64,000 nucleotides of DNA from Elusimicrobia bacterium RIFOXYA2_FULL_47_53 (GTDB lineage Bacteria > Elusimicrobiota > Endomicrobiia > Endomicrobiales > XYA2-FULL-47-53): assembly GCA_001800315.1 (NCBI GenBank), contig MGVE01000009.1, forward strand, positions 1 through 64,000, in the 5' to 3' direction. The notes under the pieces are model-generated. The model searched no databases. It was given only the letters and a program-made list of their open reading frames with translations, and had not been told where the DNA came from. Below, piece by piece: positions 35,958-44,434 of the stretch. A program made the position numbers and the translations under genes. Positions within the stretch are counted from its first letter, which is position 1; each line of letters begins with the position of its first letter.

Positions 35958-37061
35958 TCAGACTATTGATTCGCCGGTAGCTATGTCAAAAATGTGGATT
36001 TTATTGAGGTTTATGACCAGTTCCATAAGCTGGTTTGATTTTGCCTGGTTGTGAGCGTCAACTTTGCATACAATTGTATTTTTTCCGGTATTTAAATGCA
36101 GGAATATCTCGCTGCCCAGCGGTTCAACCACATCAACCGTCGCGCTGATAACATTGCCGTCCTTGTGTCCCAGTGTGTAAAAAAGCTTGTCATACATATC
36201 TTCGGGCCTTATTCCCAGAAGAACCCTCTGCCCGATGTGGCGGACTATTCTTTCCCTGAACCCTTCCGGCAGTTTAATTTCAAATGTGCCTTCATTGAGA
36301 AAAATGCTCTCGTCCCTTTTTACCACCTCGGCTTCAACGAAATTCATGGGCGGGCTTCCTACAAAGCCTGCCACAAACTTGTTGCGCGGGTTGTCGTAGA
36401 GTTTCAGGGGGCCGTCCACCTGCTGAATAGCTCCGTCTTTCATTATGCAGATTTTGTCTCCCATAGTCATGGCTTCCGTCTGGTCGTGCGTAACATATAT
36501 AATGGTGCTCTGAAGGCGCTCATGCAGCTTCTTGAGTTCGGCCCTCATCTGCACCCTTAATTTCGCGTCTAAGTTTGAGAGGGGCTCGTCAAATAAAAAC
36601 ACCTTGGGTTTGCGTACTATGGCCCGGCCTACCGCGACCCTCTGGCGCTGGCCGCCCGAAAGCTGTTTGGGCTTTCTCTCAAGCAGGTGCTGAATGTTGA
36701 GGATCTCCGCCGCCTCTTTTACCCTTGAATCAATTTCATTTTTGCTGTAACCGCGCAGTTTCAGGCCAAAACCCATATTGTCGTAAACCGTCATATGGGG
36801 GTAAAGGGCATAATTCTGGAATACCATGGCGATATCCCTGTCTTTGGGAGGCAGGTCGTTGACTTTTCTGTCGCCAATATACACATCCCCGCTGGTAATC
36901 TCTTCAAGTCCCGCGACCATGCGCAGTGTCGTGGTCTTTCCGCAGCCCGAGGGCCCCACCAGTATACAGAACTCCCTGTCAGCTATTTCCATGGAGAAAT
37001 CTTTTACAACTTCAATATCTCCGAACTTTTTGCAGATCTTGCTTAACATTACCCGAGCCAT
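35958..37061 (-). CDS. ABC sugar-importer ATPase, MalK/UgpC type
   Basis: The 367-residue ATPase has Walker A GPSGCGKTTT (about 38-47), the Q-loop in FQNYALYPHMT, the ABC signature LSGGQRQRVAVGRA, Walker B VFLFDEPLSNLD and the switch His in VTHDQTEA. The C-terminal 130 residues form the OB/TOBE domain typical of carbohydrate importers. No permease or binding protein is nearby; such orphan MalK proteins often serve several importers. It is a single-gene unit with its own promoter and terminator. Confidence 0.93.
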   Translation of the reverse strand: MARVMLSKICKKFGDIEVVKDFSMEIADREFCILVGPSGCGKTTTLRMVAGLEEITSGDVYIGDRKVNDLPPKDRDIAMVFQNYALYPHMTVYDNMGFGLKLRGYSKNEIDSRVKEAAEILNIQHLLERKPKQLSGGQRQRVAVGRAIVRKPKVFLFDEPLSNLDAKLRVQMRAELKKLHERLQSTIIYVTHDQTEAMTMGDKICIMKDGAIQQVDGPLKLYDNPRNKFVAGFVGSPPMNFVEAEVVKRDESIFLNEGTFEIKLPEGFRERIVRHIGQRVLLGIRPEDMYDKLFYTLGHKDGNVISATVDVVEPLGSEIFLHLNTGKNTIVCKVDAHNQAKSNQLMELVINLNKIHIFDIATGESIV

Positions 37062-37113
37062 GTTTATTATCTCCGGTGAAAAATCAATCAGAATTAAAGA
37101 AAATGCTTACTGG

Positions 37114-37142
37114 ATTATATACTTTTTGTATGCCTTAGTCAA
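37114..37142 (-). promoter_or_regulatory. Promoter of the MalK-type ATPase gene
   Basis: On the minus strand, TTGACT (37137-37142), a 17-base spacer and TATAAT (37114-37119), giving a leader of about 46 bases. Confidence 0.85.
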
Positions 37143-37221
37143 ACAACGCAGCGGGGCTTTAAGCCGGCCCAAATTGAACCAATTTAAAAAGCCTTAATAA
37201 TATCCTGCGAACCCGGAGGAT

Positions 37222-37504
37222 GAGGCAATCTCGTAGTCAAAACGATTCCGTAGTTGCGGAGCTTGCCCTGCGTTTAAGGTAGTAGCGCGGCTTGTCGCGC
37301 GTTCCGTCGGATGCCGCCGTTCCGACACCTGATTTTAACTTTCTTTGGATGCGCAAAGAAAGTTAATAAAGAAACGCACCCCTAAGGCTATTCGTTTGAA
37401 ATATTTCGGCACCTGCGGAACTCGCCCGCCAAAAGACCGGCGGACTCAGACAGTCCTCGCTGAAATCCCCGAAATATTTCTCACTCATGGACAGCCTTAA
37501 AGGG
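37222..37504 (+). repeat. Element D copy 2 with outer flank
   Basis: The core 37323-37504 is the 182-base partner of 17034-17214. It opens with the hairpin AACTTTCTTTG/CAAAGAAAGTT, then an outer stem AAGGCT/AGCCTT, a middle stem GAAATATTTCGG/CCGAAATATTTC and an inner CCGCC/GGCGG. Bases 37222-37322 match the outer flank of the other copy (about 17215-17300, reversed) with an extra insertion of about 28 bases. The rest of the gap to 37568 shows no feature. Confidence 0.8.
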
Positions 37505-37568
37505 GAGCAGAAGGACAAATACTTGAATTATTTGTTTTGCTGCGAAAGCCAGTCTGAATGCGACAACG

Positions 37569-38936
37569 CTATTTTGGTTTTTCGCTCAATGATTTTGAGT
37601 ATTCCTTTACGCCGTTGCGTCCGTTCGCCTTAACCCAGTAAAGCGCCTGATCGGCGGCCGACAACAGCTCCTCCATTGAAGGGCCGTCGTCAGGAAAATG
37701 GCTTACTCCTATGCTGATAGTGGCTTTGAAAATATCGCTCCCGCGCGAGAATTCCGCTTTTGCCACGGCCGCCCTGATGCTTTCGGCAAGAGCCAGGGTT
37801 TCCCTGGGCGTTATCATATGAAGCAGAATCATGAATTCCTCGCCGCCGTAACGGCCGACAAGGTCGCCGGGCCTCGCTTTGGCGGTAAACAGTTTAGCGA
37901 GAGACGCGAGCACCTCGTCTCCCACCACATGGCCGTAGGTATCGTTGATCTTCTTAAAATGGTCAATATCAAGCATTATTATGGAAAATTTGGTTTTATA
38001 CCTTTCGGCCCTCTTTACCTCGGCGTCAAGCCTCTCTAAGAAGTATTCCCTGCGGTGCAGCCCGGTCAGGCCGTCAACGCGCGAGCGGTCTTTGACCTCG
38101 GCGAAAAGCCTGGTGCGCACTATTCCCAGCGCGATGAGCGGAATAAATATAGCCCCCTCTTCAAGGTAGCGCGAGGAGTAATCCTGTTCAACGGTAAGAA
38201 ATATCGCGGCAAGGAATTTTCTGTCCATTTTGACGGGCCAGAAAACCACCGCGTCTTTATCTATCCATTCCGGAGGGACAAGCACCTTAGGTTCGCTTTC
38301 TTTGAAAAATTTGGATTCCTCAACAAACTCCAGCCACTGATTCTTCTGCTCCGGATTTGAGAAAAGCAGCGGCTTCCAGCGGCTTTTTTCCCAGGAAAAT
38401 ATCGTAATGGTTTTTATGCCGGGCCTGTCAAGCAGTATCCTCTGCAAATGCTCTATGACCTCGCTTGTTTCCATGTGTTCCACCAGTTCCCTGCCGAGCA
38501 CATAGAGTTTGTTAATTTTTTCAATCTCTCTTTCAAATTCCTTCCTCTCGCTTTTCAGCCTCGTGACATCGGACTGTAGCTGGGTGAGCCGTTCAAGAGC
38601 GGGGAAATAGCGCCTTCTGAAATCCTGTTCTTCAAGCGTTTTAACCCTCTTGAAATAAAACGGTATCACAACGGTGCCTATCAGAAACACGCAAAGCGAG
38701 GCACTTGTAAGGTTCAAAATAAAACCGCGATCCAGCAACAGCAGGGCCAGGGCGGCGCCGTTTAGAATGACAGCCGCCGACGGCAGGGCGAAAGAAGCAA
38801 ACAGGCTGGCCAGAATAAGAAAGTATACCCAGACCTGCCTGAATTCACTTGAAGGCAGAACAAAGTATACCGCTCCGAAAAGCACGGTTATTAAAAAAAC
38901 TTTAATGTACCTTAATATTTTATCTTTTGATCCCAT
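37569..38936 (-). CDS. Membrane-bound diguanylate cyclase (GGDEF)
   Basis: The 455-residue protein has four or five N-terminal membrane helices (about 10-95), a coiled linker, a GAF-like region (about 150-280) and a C-terminal GGDEF domain. The active site reads GRYGGEEF, and an allosteric I-site RPGD lies five residues ahead, so it should make cyclic di-GMP with product inhibition. It follows the related gene at 38939 by two bases. Confidence 0.9.
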   Translation of the reverse strand: MGSKDKILRYIKVFLITVLFGAVYFVLPSSEFRQVWVYFLILASLFASFALPSAAVILNGAALALLLLDRGFILNLTSASLCVFLIGTVVIPFYFKRVKTLEEQDFRRRYFPALERLTQLQSDVTRLKSERKEFEREIEKINKLYVLGRELVEHMETSEVIEHLQRILLDRPGIKTITIFSWEKSRWKPLLFSNPEQKNQWLEFVEESKFFKESEPKVLVPPEWIDKDAVVFWPVKMDRKFLAAIFLTVEQDYSSRYLEEGAIFIPLIALGIVRTRLFAEVKDRSRVDGLTGLHRREYFLERLDAEVKRAERYKTKFSIIMLDIDHFKKINDTYGHVVGDEVLASLAKLFTAKARPGDLVGRYGGEEFMILLHMITPRETLALAESIRAAVAKAEFSRGSDIFKATISIGVSHFPDDGPSMEELLSAADQALYWVKANGRNGVKEYSKSLSEKPK

Positions 38937-38938
38937 AA

Positions 38939-40315
38939 TTACGCCGATATCACGACTTTGTTTCTTCCGTCGGACTTTGCCCTGTAGAGCGCCTCGTCCG
39001 AAAGGCTCAGAAGTTCTTTGTTGCCCTCTATTTTCTCGGCCAGTTTCGCCACTCCCACGCTGACGGTGATGCGCGCCTGCACGGGCTTAAAGCTCTCCAC
39101 GGGCAGGAAAAACTTTTCGGTTTCCACCGCTTTTCTTATTGACTCGCAGACTTTAAAAGCCTCTCTTATGTCGGTCTGCATCATCATCACGGCGAACTCT
39201 TCTCCGCCGTAGCGGCACAGAAAATCGGTTTCTCTGAAGCGGTGCCTCAAAAGGTCCGAGAGCTGCCGCAAAACCGCGTCTCCCGCCATATGGCCGTAGG
39301 TATCGTTGATATCCTTAAAATGGTCTATGTCTATCAGGGCGACGCTCAACTGCAGCTGGTGCCTGTTGGACCTCTGGATTTCTTCGTCTAAGCGTTCCTT
39401 GAAATAGCGCTGGACATAAAGCCCGGTCAACCCGTCGGTTATCGCCAGCTCCTGGGTGCGTTTATACAGAAATACATTGTTAAGCGCCAGAGAGGCTATG
39501 CCGCCCAATATGGAAAGCAGGCGCAGGTCGGCTTCCGAAAATATCTCCGGCTGAGGAGAGGTTCCCTCAAGCATCCCCCACATATCATTTTCTATTTCAA
39601 GCGGGATGGCGATCATTGACTGAAATTTGGGTTTTTCTATGCTGAACCTGGTGTCTTTGGAAAGATCGCTTATCATAAGCGGCAGTTTCTGCCGTTTGAT
39701 ATATTTCGCGAAAAGATCCCCCTGCATATTTCTCCTGATTTTCCACGAGCCCCTGCCGATAAACCTTGCCGCGGATTCGGTCAGAAGCGGCAGAATTTTT
39801 TCTTCCTGAAGCGTTGTGCAGAATATCTGCACCATCTGGCCGAGAGATTTGTAGTCCGATATCTGTTTGGAAAGCCCGATTCTTTTATTCTTTATGTCGG
39901 ACATCTCCGAGACGAAATAAGACAACTTTGTCTCCAGCACCTCCTCCTGCTCGCGCATATTGTTCTGCTTATCCACATATTCCTGCTGATAATTCTTTAT
40001 CGCGAAAAATACGCCCCAAAGCCAGACGACTTCCAGAAAATAGATGAGCGGATAGTAGCTCGTATGTGTCAGGACAACGCACATCATGCCTATCAGCGTC
40101 GCCAGGCCGAGCAGGATACTGCCGTAGAGCAGGCCGGAAAAGAGAAACAAAACGGTGAGAATAATCGCGCTAAGCGGAAAAATCAGAATGCCGGGCTGGG
40201 AAGATTTGATGAGGTTGTAAATCCAGACAAGAAAAGCAAAGCCGGAAAGTATGGGAACCGCGAGGCTTTGAATTATTTCAGAAACTACCTGTTCTTTTAT
40301 CTCTTTAGAATCCAT
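38939..40315 (-). CDS. Membrane-bound diguanylate cyclase with GAF domain (GGDEF)
   Basis: The 458-residue protein has about five N-terminal membrane helices (about 15-115), a coiled coil, a GAF domain (about 160-290) and a GGDEF domain with active-site CRYGGEEF and I-site RETD. The start is uncertain: the ATG at 40315 is used here and a TTG 12 bases earlier is possible; neither has a clear ribosome-binding site. Its architecture repeats that of the gene at 37569, so the pair probably arose by duplication. An element B copy fills its 5' leader. Confidence 0.9.
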   Translation of the reverse strand: MDSKEIKEQVVSEIIQSLAVPILSGFAFLVWIYNLIKSSQPGILIFPLSAIILTVLFLFSGLLYGSILLGLATLIGMMCVVLTHTSYYPLIYFLEVVWLWGVFFAIKNYQQEYVDKQNNMREQEEVLETKLSYFVSEMSDIKNKRIGLSKQISDYKSLGQMVQIFCTTLQEEKILPLLTESAARFIGRGSWKIRRNMQGDLFAKYIKRQKLPLMISDLSKDTRFSIEKPKFQSMIAIPLEIENDMWGMLEGTSPQPEIFSEADLRLLSILGGIASLALNNVFLYKRTQELAITDGLTGLYVQRYFKERLDEEIQRSNRHQLQLSVALIDIDHFKDINDTYGHMAGDAVLRQLSDLLRHRFRETDFLCRYGGEEFAVMMMQTDIREAFKVCESIRKAVETEKFFLPVESFKPVQARITVSVGVAKLAEKIEGNKELLSLSDEALYRAKSDGRNKVVISA

Positions 40316-40371
40316 ATTTTGAATCAATTAAAAAACATTTTCCGGACTGAGAATTTCGGTTAAACAGGTTC

Positions 40372-40539
40372 TTTAAACCCGAATTTTGCAATAGAAGCGA
40401 GTACCGAGGCGAGCGAGGCCGAGGCTTTTGTGACGGAAAAAGTGAAAGCGATGCAGGGACATCGGTTGAGCTTTTTGCGGATACAAAAGTCCGACATCGC
40501 TCGACGAATACCGCTCTCTATTGCAAAATTCGGGTTAAA
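40372..40539. repeat. Element B copy 2: 168-base structured repeat in a 5' leader
   Basis: Ends TTTAAACCCGAATTTTGCA (40372-40390) and TGCAAAATTCGGGTTAAA (40522-40539) are inverted repeats. Inside are CCGAGGCGAGCGAGGCCGAG and the nested stem AAAAAG-CGATG/CATCG-CTTTTT. The length equals copy 1 at 11882-12049, with compensating stem differences. A promoter at 40548-40576 would transcribe it as the leader of the diguanylate cyclase pair. Confidence 0.87.
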
Positions 40540-40547
40540 CTGACTCT

Positions 40548-40576
40548 ATTCTAATCAATAAATATTATATTATCAA
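40548..40576 (-). promoter_or_regulatory. Promoter upstream of element B and the diguanylate cyclases
   Basis: On the minus strand, TTGATA (40571-40576), a 17-base spacer and TAGAAT (40548-40553). Transcription would cross element B before reaching the coding start near 40315, giving a leader of about 225 bases. Confidence 0.72.
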
Positions 40577-40593
40577 GGCATTTCTAAATGTTT

Positions 40594-41937
40594 TTACGCT
40601 CTTTTAAGGTAAACGACTGTCTCTACATGAAAGGTCTGGGGGAACATGTCCACCGGGACAATTTTGACGACCTCGTACCTGCCGCCAAGACAGATAGCTT
40701 TGAGGTCTCTGGCAAGGGTGGACGGATTGCATGAAACATATACTATCTTGGCGGGCGCCTCAGCCGTTATAAACTCAATAATTTTGGGGGTCAATCCGCT
40801 CCTGGGCGGATCAACCACCAGCGAATCAAACTCCAGCTCTTTGTTCAGCTTTACCCAGTTTTCAACGCTCCCTTCAACAAACTCAATATTTTCAATTTTA
40901 TTTAAAAGGCTGTTCTCGCGGGCGTTTTTTACGGCATCGGGAATTTGTTCCACGCCGTAGACGCGGCCGGTGCAGGGAGCCAGGACAAGTCCGATTGTCC
41001 CCGTTCCGCAATAGAGGTCCAGCACCCGGTCGGTTTTTGCCCACGGCGCGATGTCAACAACCGTTTCATATAATTTTTCGCAGGCGTATGTGTTTGTCTG
41101 AAAAAATGAGAAGGGCGAAATATTAAATCCGTATTCTCTGTTTTTTACTATCAGCTTTTCATGGATTACCGGAGCGCCGGAGAGAAGCGTCAGCTCATCG
41201 GCGTAAACCGCGTCTGAGGGCCTGGAATTAACGGTCCAATAAACGCTGGCCGCCTTGTTCCCGAGCTCTTTAACCAGTGGAGCGAAGAATTCCGCGGAAA
41301 CGGCGCCATCTTTATTTGTGACGATATTTACAAGAACCTCGGAACTTCTTTTTGCTTTCCGCAAAACGAGATGGCGGTAGAAACCCGACTGCAGCTTCTT
41401 ATCGTAAACCGGTTTGCCGGAATTTTGGGCGAAGTCCATAACCGTATCAAATACGGACATCGTGTCTTTGTCGGCTATAAAACAGGGCGGAACCGGCACA
41501 TAGCGGTTGAATTCTTTTTTAACATGCAGGCCCGCGAGGAGCCGACCGTCCTGGGCGAAAAAGCTGAACTCCATTTTATTCCTGTAGCCGAGCTCTTCCG
41601 GGCTCGGCACCGTGGCGCCTATCAGGGGCTCGTACTCTTTGAGCTGTTCGCATACATAGCTCCGCTTTATTTCAAGCTGGTTGGCATACCCCGTATGCTG
41701 AAACGAACAGCCTCCGCAGAACCCGAACGAGGGGCAGACCGGGGCCCGCCTTATGGGCGAAGCGCTTAAAACCGAAAGCAGGATTGCTTCCTTGAAAGAC
41801 TTCTTACTTTTAATAATTTTTACTTCCGCGGTTTCTCCCGGCAGGGCGCCGTCAAAGAAAACAGCCGTGCCGTCTTCTCCGCGCGCGAGCGCTTTACCCG
41901 GGTAAACAATTTTTTCCACTTTAACGGTTGATTTCAT
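40594..41937 (-). CDS. rRNA/tRNA uracil-C5 methyltransferase, RlmD/TrmA family
   Basis: Transfers a methyl group from S-adenosylmethionine to C5 of uridine in RNA. The 447-residue protein has an N-terminal TRAM domain, an iron-sulfur cysteine cluster (CPSFGFCGGCSF, about 70-80, plus a Cys near 150), the SAM site DLYCGTGTIGLVLA, VVDPPRSGL and the catalytic Cys in VYVSCNPSTLARD. The cluster and TRAM domain point to the RumA/RlmD/RlmC group; the exact target uridine cannot be called. Confidence 0.92.
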   Translation of the reverse strand: MKSTVKVEKIVYPGKALARGEDGTAVFFDGALPGETAEVKIIKSKKSFKEAILLSVLSASPIRRAPVCPSFGFCGGCSFQHTGYANQLEIKRSYVCEQLKEYEPLIGATVPSPEELGYRNKMEFSFFAQDGRLLAGLHVKKEFNRYVPVPPCFIADKDTMSVFDTVMDFAQNSGKPVYDKKLQSGFYRHLVLRKAKRSSEVLVNIVTNKDGAVSAEFFAPLVKELGNKAASVYWTVNSRPSDAVYADELTLLSGAPVIHEKLIVKNREYGFNISPFSFFQTNTYACEKLYETVVDIAPWAKTDRVLDLYCGTGTIGLVLAPCTGRVYGVEQIPDAVKNARENSLLNKIENIEFVEGSVENWVKLNKELEFDSLVVDPPRSGLTPKIIEFITAEAPAKIVYVSCNPSTLARDLKAICLGGRYEVVKIVPVDMFPQTFHVETVVYLKRA

Positions 41938-41953
41938 TTATTTTTCCGGAAGG

Positions 41954-44236
41954 TTACTCAAAATTGAAGTTGCCGCCCGCCAAAACCTTGAGGCAGGCGT
42001 CCACCACTAAGGTATCGTAATACGAACCCCTGCGGGCGGTAATTTCTTCTATGGCCTTTTCCATGCCGAGGTTAGCCCTGTAAGGCCTGTGAAACGCCAT
42101 GGCTTCAACGACATCCGCCACGCCGATAATACGCGCTTCAAGCAAAATATCGTCTCCGGAAAGGCCCAGCGGGTATCCGGTGCCGTCTATCCGTTCGTGA
42201 TGCTGAAGGACTATCTGCGCGACAGGCCAGGTGAAGGGAATTGTTTTAAGAATGTCATAACCCACTTTGGGGTGAATTTTTATAAGGCCCATTTCCAGAT
42301 CCATGAGCTTTCCTGGCTTATTTAAAATTTCGGCGGGCACATATATCTTGCCGATATCGTGGAGCGTCGCGGAGACGCGTATTCCGTCAATCTTATCCTG
42401 GGGCAGTTTCATTTCCCTTGCTATCGCGCAGGCCAGAAGCATCACCCTGTGCTGATGCCCCGCCGTGTAGGAATCCCTTTTCTCGGCTGTGGAGGCGAGG
42501 GCGTTTACGGTTTCCTCAAGAGTAATCTGCAGTTTTTTAAAACTTTTCTCAAGCTCTTCCTCAGCTTTTTTGTGCTCGGTTATATCCTTCATGGTTTCTA
42601 TTGAGGCTATAAGCTCGCCCCTGGTGTTGTAAACGGGCGCCGCGTCAAAAACGATATACCTTTCCCTGCCGCCGAGATTTTTGAACCACTCCTCGCTATG
42701 AAGCCCCTCGGCCAGCACATCCGATCTTTCATAGCTCATATGGTAGCCGTCGGCGTCGCCGCTTTTTCCGTCAATGATAAGGTCCGCCAGCAGCGGCCTC
42801 TTCTGCGGATAAAATGCCTTCCAGTGCAGGTCGGTATTTACCATGCCGTGGTCGCCGGAACCGGTAAGTTTTTCGCAGGCCTTGTTCCATATTATTACTT
42901 TATGGTTCGCGTCCAGCACGAAGGCCGGAGTAGTGGAGCTCTGGATAAGTTTCGCGGAGAACTCCTTCTGTTCCAGGATGTCCTCTTCGGATTTTACGCG
43001 CTCGGTCATATCCACCATCGTTGTTCTGATACCCACGACCTCGCCTTTTATGTCGCGGTCAAGGGCGTCGTCTATGGAAACATATATTTTTGTGCCGTCT
43101 TTCTTAATGTAAACCCTGTTTTCCGACTTGCCGAACTGCCTGCCGGTGAGCTTCATCTGGAACCGCTCCCTGGCTTTTTCGCGCTGTTCAGGGAGAATAA
43201 AATCAAAAATATGTTTTCCCACCATCTCTTCGGGTTTATAGCCCAGCAATTTGCTCTCGGTCTGATTAACCCTGGTGATAACACCGTTTGAGTCAAGCGT
43301 ATGGTAGGCGATAGGAGCGTTATCCCACAATTCTTTTAATCGTTCCTCGCTCTCCAGCAGAGCCCTGGATGTTGAATTCCGCTCAGTTATGTCTATCAGC
43401 GAAACAAGGCTTCTTTTCGTGCCGGGTATCATGGTAACCGTAAGAAAAGTGTCGCGGACCGCTCCGTTTTTTGCCACAAAATGAGTTTCGTAATTCCTCG
43501 GAGCGCTGCCAGGGTCCGTCCTCCTGGCCGCGTGGAAGCCCTTCATTTTTTCCAGATCGTCTTTGTGTATTATAGCGGTCCAGCTGATTTTACCTTCTAT
43601 CTCGTTTTTCGTGTACCCGGAAAACTTCTCAAACTCGGCGTTTATAAGCGAGATTGTCGTGTCTTCTTCCACTATGGCCATCGCCGTTCCGGTACTCTCA
43701 AAAAACGCCCTGTATTTCGCTTCGGAATCCTTTATGGTTTTCTCGGCGAGTTTTTGAAAAGTTATGTCTTCTCCGGAACTCAGGGTGCCGGCCGGCTGTC
43801 CGTTTTTGTCCTTGAGCAGGGAGACATACCAGGCGATATTCTTGCGCTCTCCGTTTTTACACAGCACGGGAAACTCAACATACTCGTTCGGCTTAAGGTC
43901 GCCGGAAATTATCATACGGAAAACCGACCTCGCCTCGGGCCTGACATCTTCCGGTATAAATGTTTCAAACCAGTTTTTGCCCAGGATTTCTTTTTCGCCG
44001 AGCCCTAATATTTCACTGCCTTTGCGGTTAATAAGGCTGACCGCCTCGTTTTTATCTATGGCAAGCAGAATCACGCTCGCGACATCAAGGTATCTCTGCG
44101 TTCTGTCTCTTTCCTGGCGCAGTTCTTCCTCAACGCGCTCGTGCCTGCCCTCAAGCTCTTCAAGCTCGGCAACGCGGGCCTTAAGCCGTTTGATCTCTTC
44201 CTGCTGTTTGTCCTTTGCGGGTTTTTCGTTTTTCAT
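41954..44236 (-). CDS. Multi-PAS HD-GYP sensor, putative cyclic di-GMP phosphodiesterase
   Basis: The 760-residue protein starts with a coiled coil (about 5-45), has four PAS domains in series (roughly 48-165, 170-285, 298-412, 425-560), a second coiled link, and a C-terminal HD-GYP domain: GHQHRVMLLA, TLHDIGKIYVP and QHHERIDGTGYPLGL. All catalytic residues look intact. There are no membrane helices, so it should sense cytoplasmic redox state, gases or small ligands. It lies 16 bases ahead of the methyltransferase gene. Its likely counterparts are the two diguanylate cyclases at 37569-40315. Confidence 0.93.
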   Translation of the reverse strand: MKNEKPAKDKQQEEIKRLKARVAELEELEGRHERVEEELRQERDRTQRYLDVASVILLAIDKNEAVSLINRKGSEILGLGEKEILGKNWFETFIPEDVRPEARSVFRMIISGDLKPNEYVEFPVLCKNGERKNIAWYVSLLKDKNGQPAGTLSSGEDITFQKLAEKTIKDSEAKYRAFFESTGTAMAIVEEDTTISLINAEFEKFSGYTKNEIEGKISWTAIIHKDDLEKMKGFHAARRTDPGSAPRNYETHFVAKNGAVRDTFLTVTMIPGTKRSLVSLIDITERNSTSRALLESEERLKELWDNAPIAYHTLDSNGVITRVNQTESKLLGYKPEEMVGKHIFDFILPEQREKARERFQMKLTGRQFGKSENRVYIKKDGTKIYVSIDDALDRDIKGEVVGIRTTMVDMTERVKSEEDILEQKEFSAKLIQSSTTPAFVLDANHKVIIWNKACEKLTGSGDHGMVNTDLHWKAFYPQKRPLLADLIIDGKSGDADGYHMSYERSDVLAEGLHSEEWFKNLGGRERYIVFDAAPVYNTRGELIASIETMKDITEHKKAEEELEKSFKKLQITLEETVNALASTAEKRDSYTAGHQHRVMLLACAIAREMKLPQDKIDGIRVSATLHDIGKIYVPAEILNKPGKLMDLEMGLIKIHPKVGYDILKTIPFTWPVAQIVLQHHERIDGTGYPLGLSGDDILLEARIIGVADVVEAMAFHRPYRANLGMEKAIEEITARRGSYYDTLVVDACLKVLAGGNFNFE

Positions 44237-44434
44237 GTTTTTGTTCCGTCACTGATTATACGAAAATAATCTCATAACCTCAAGCCGCGCGCTATGAATC
44301 AGCGGGATGTCCCACCTAAGCACTGTTTAATAAAAAACTGCATAACAGCAAGAATTATTTAAATGGCCGCCAAAATCATATAAACAGAACTGCTCTAATG
44401 CAATTTCCAGTAAATATGCCTTATTATTCAAGCC

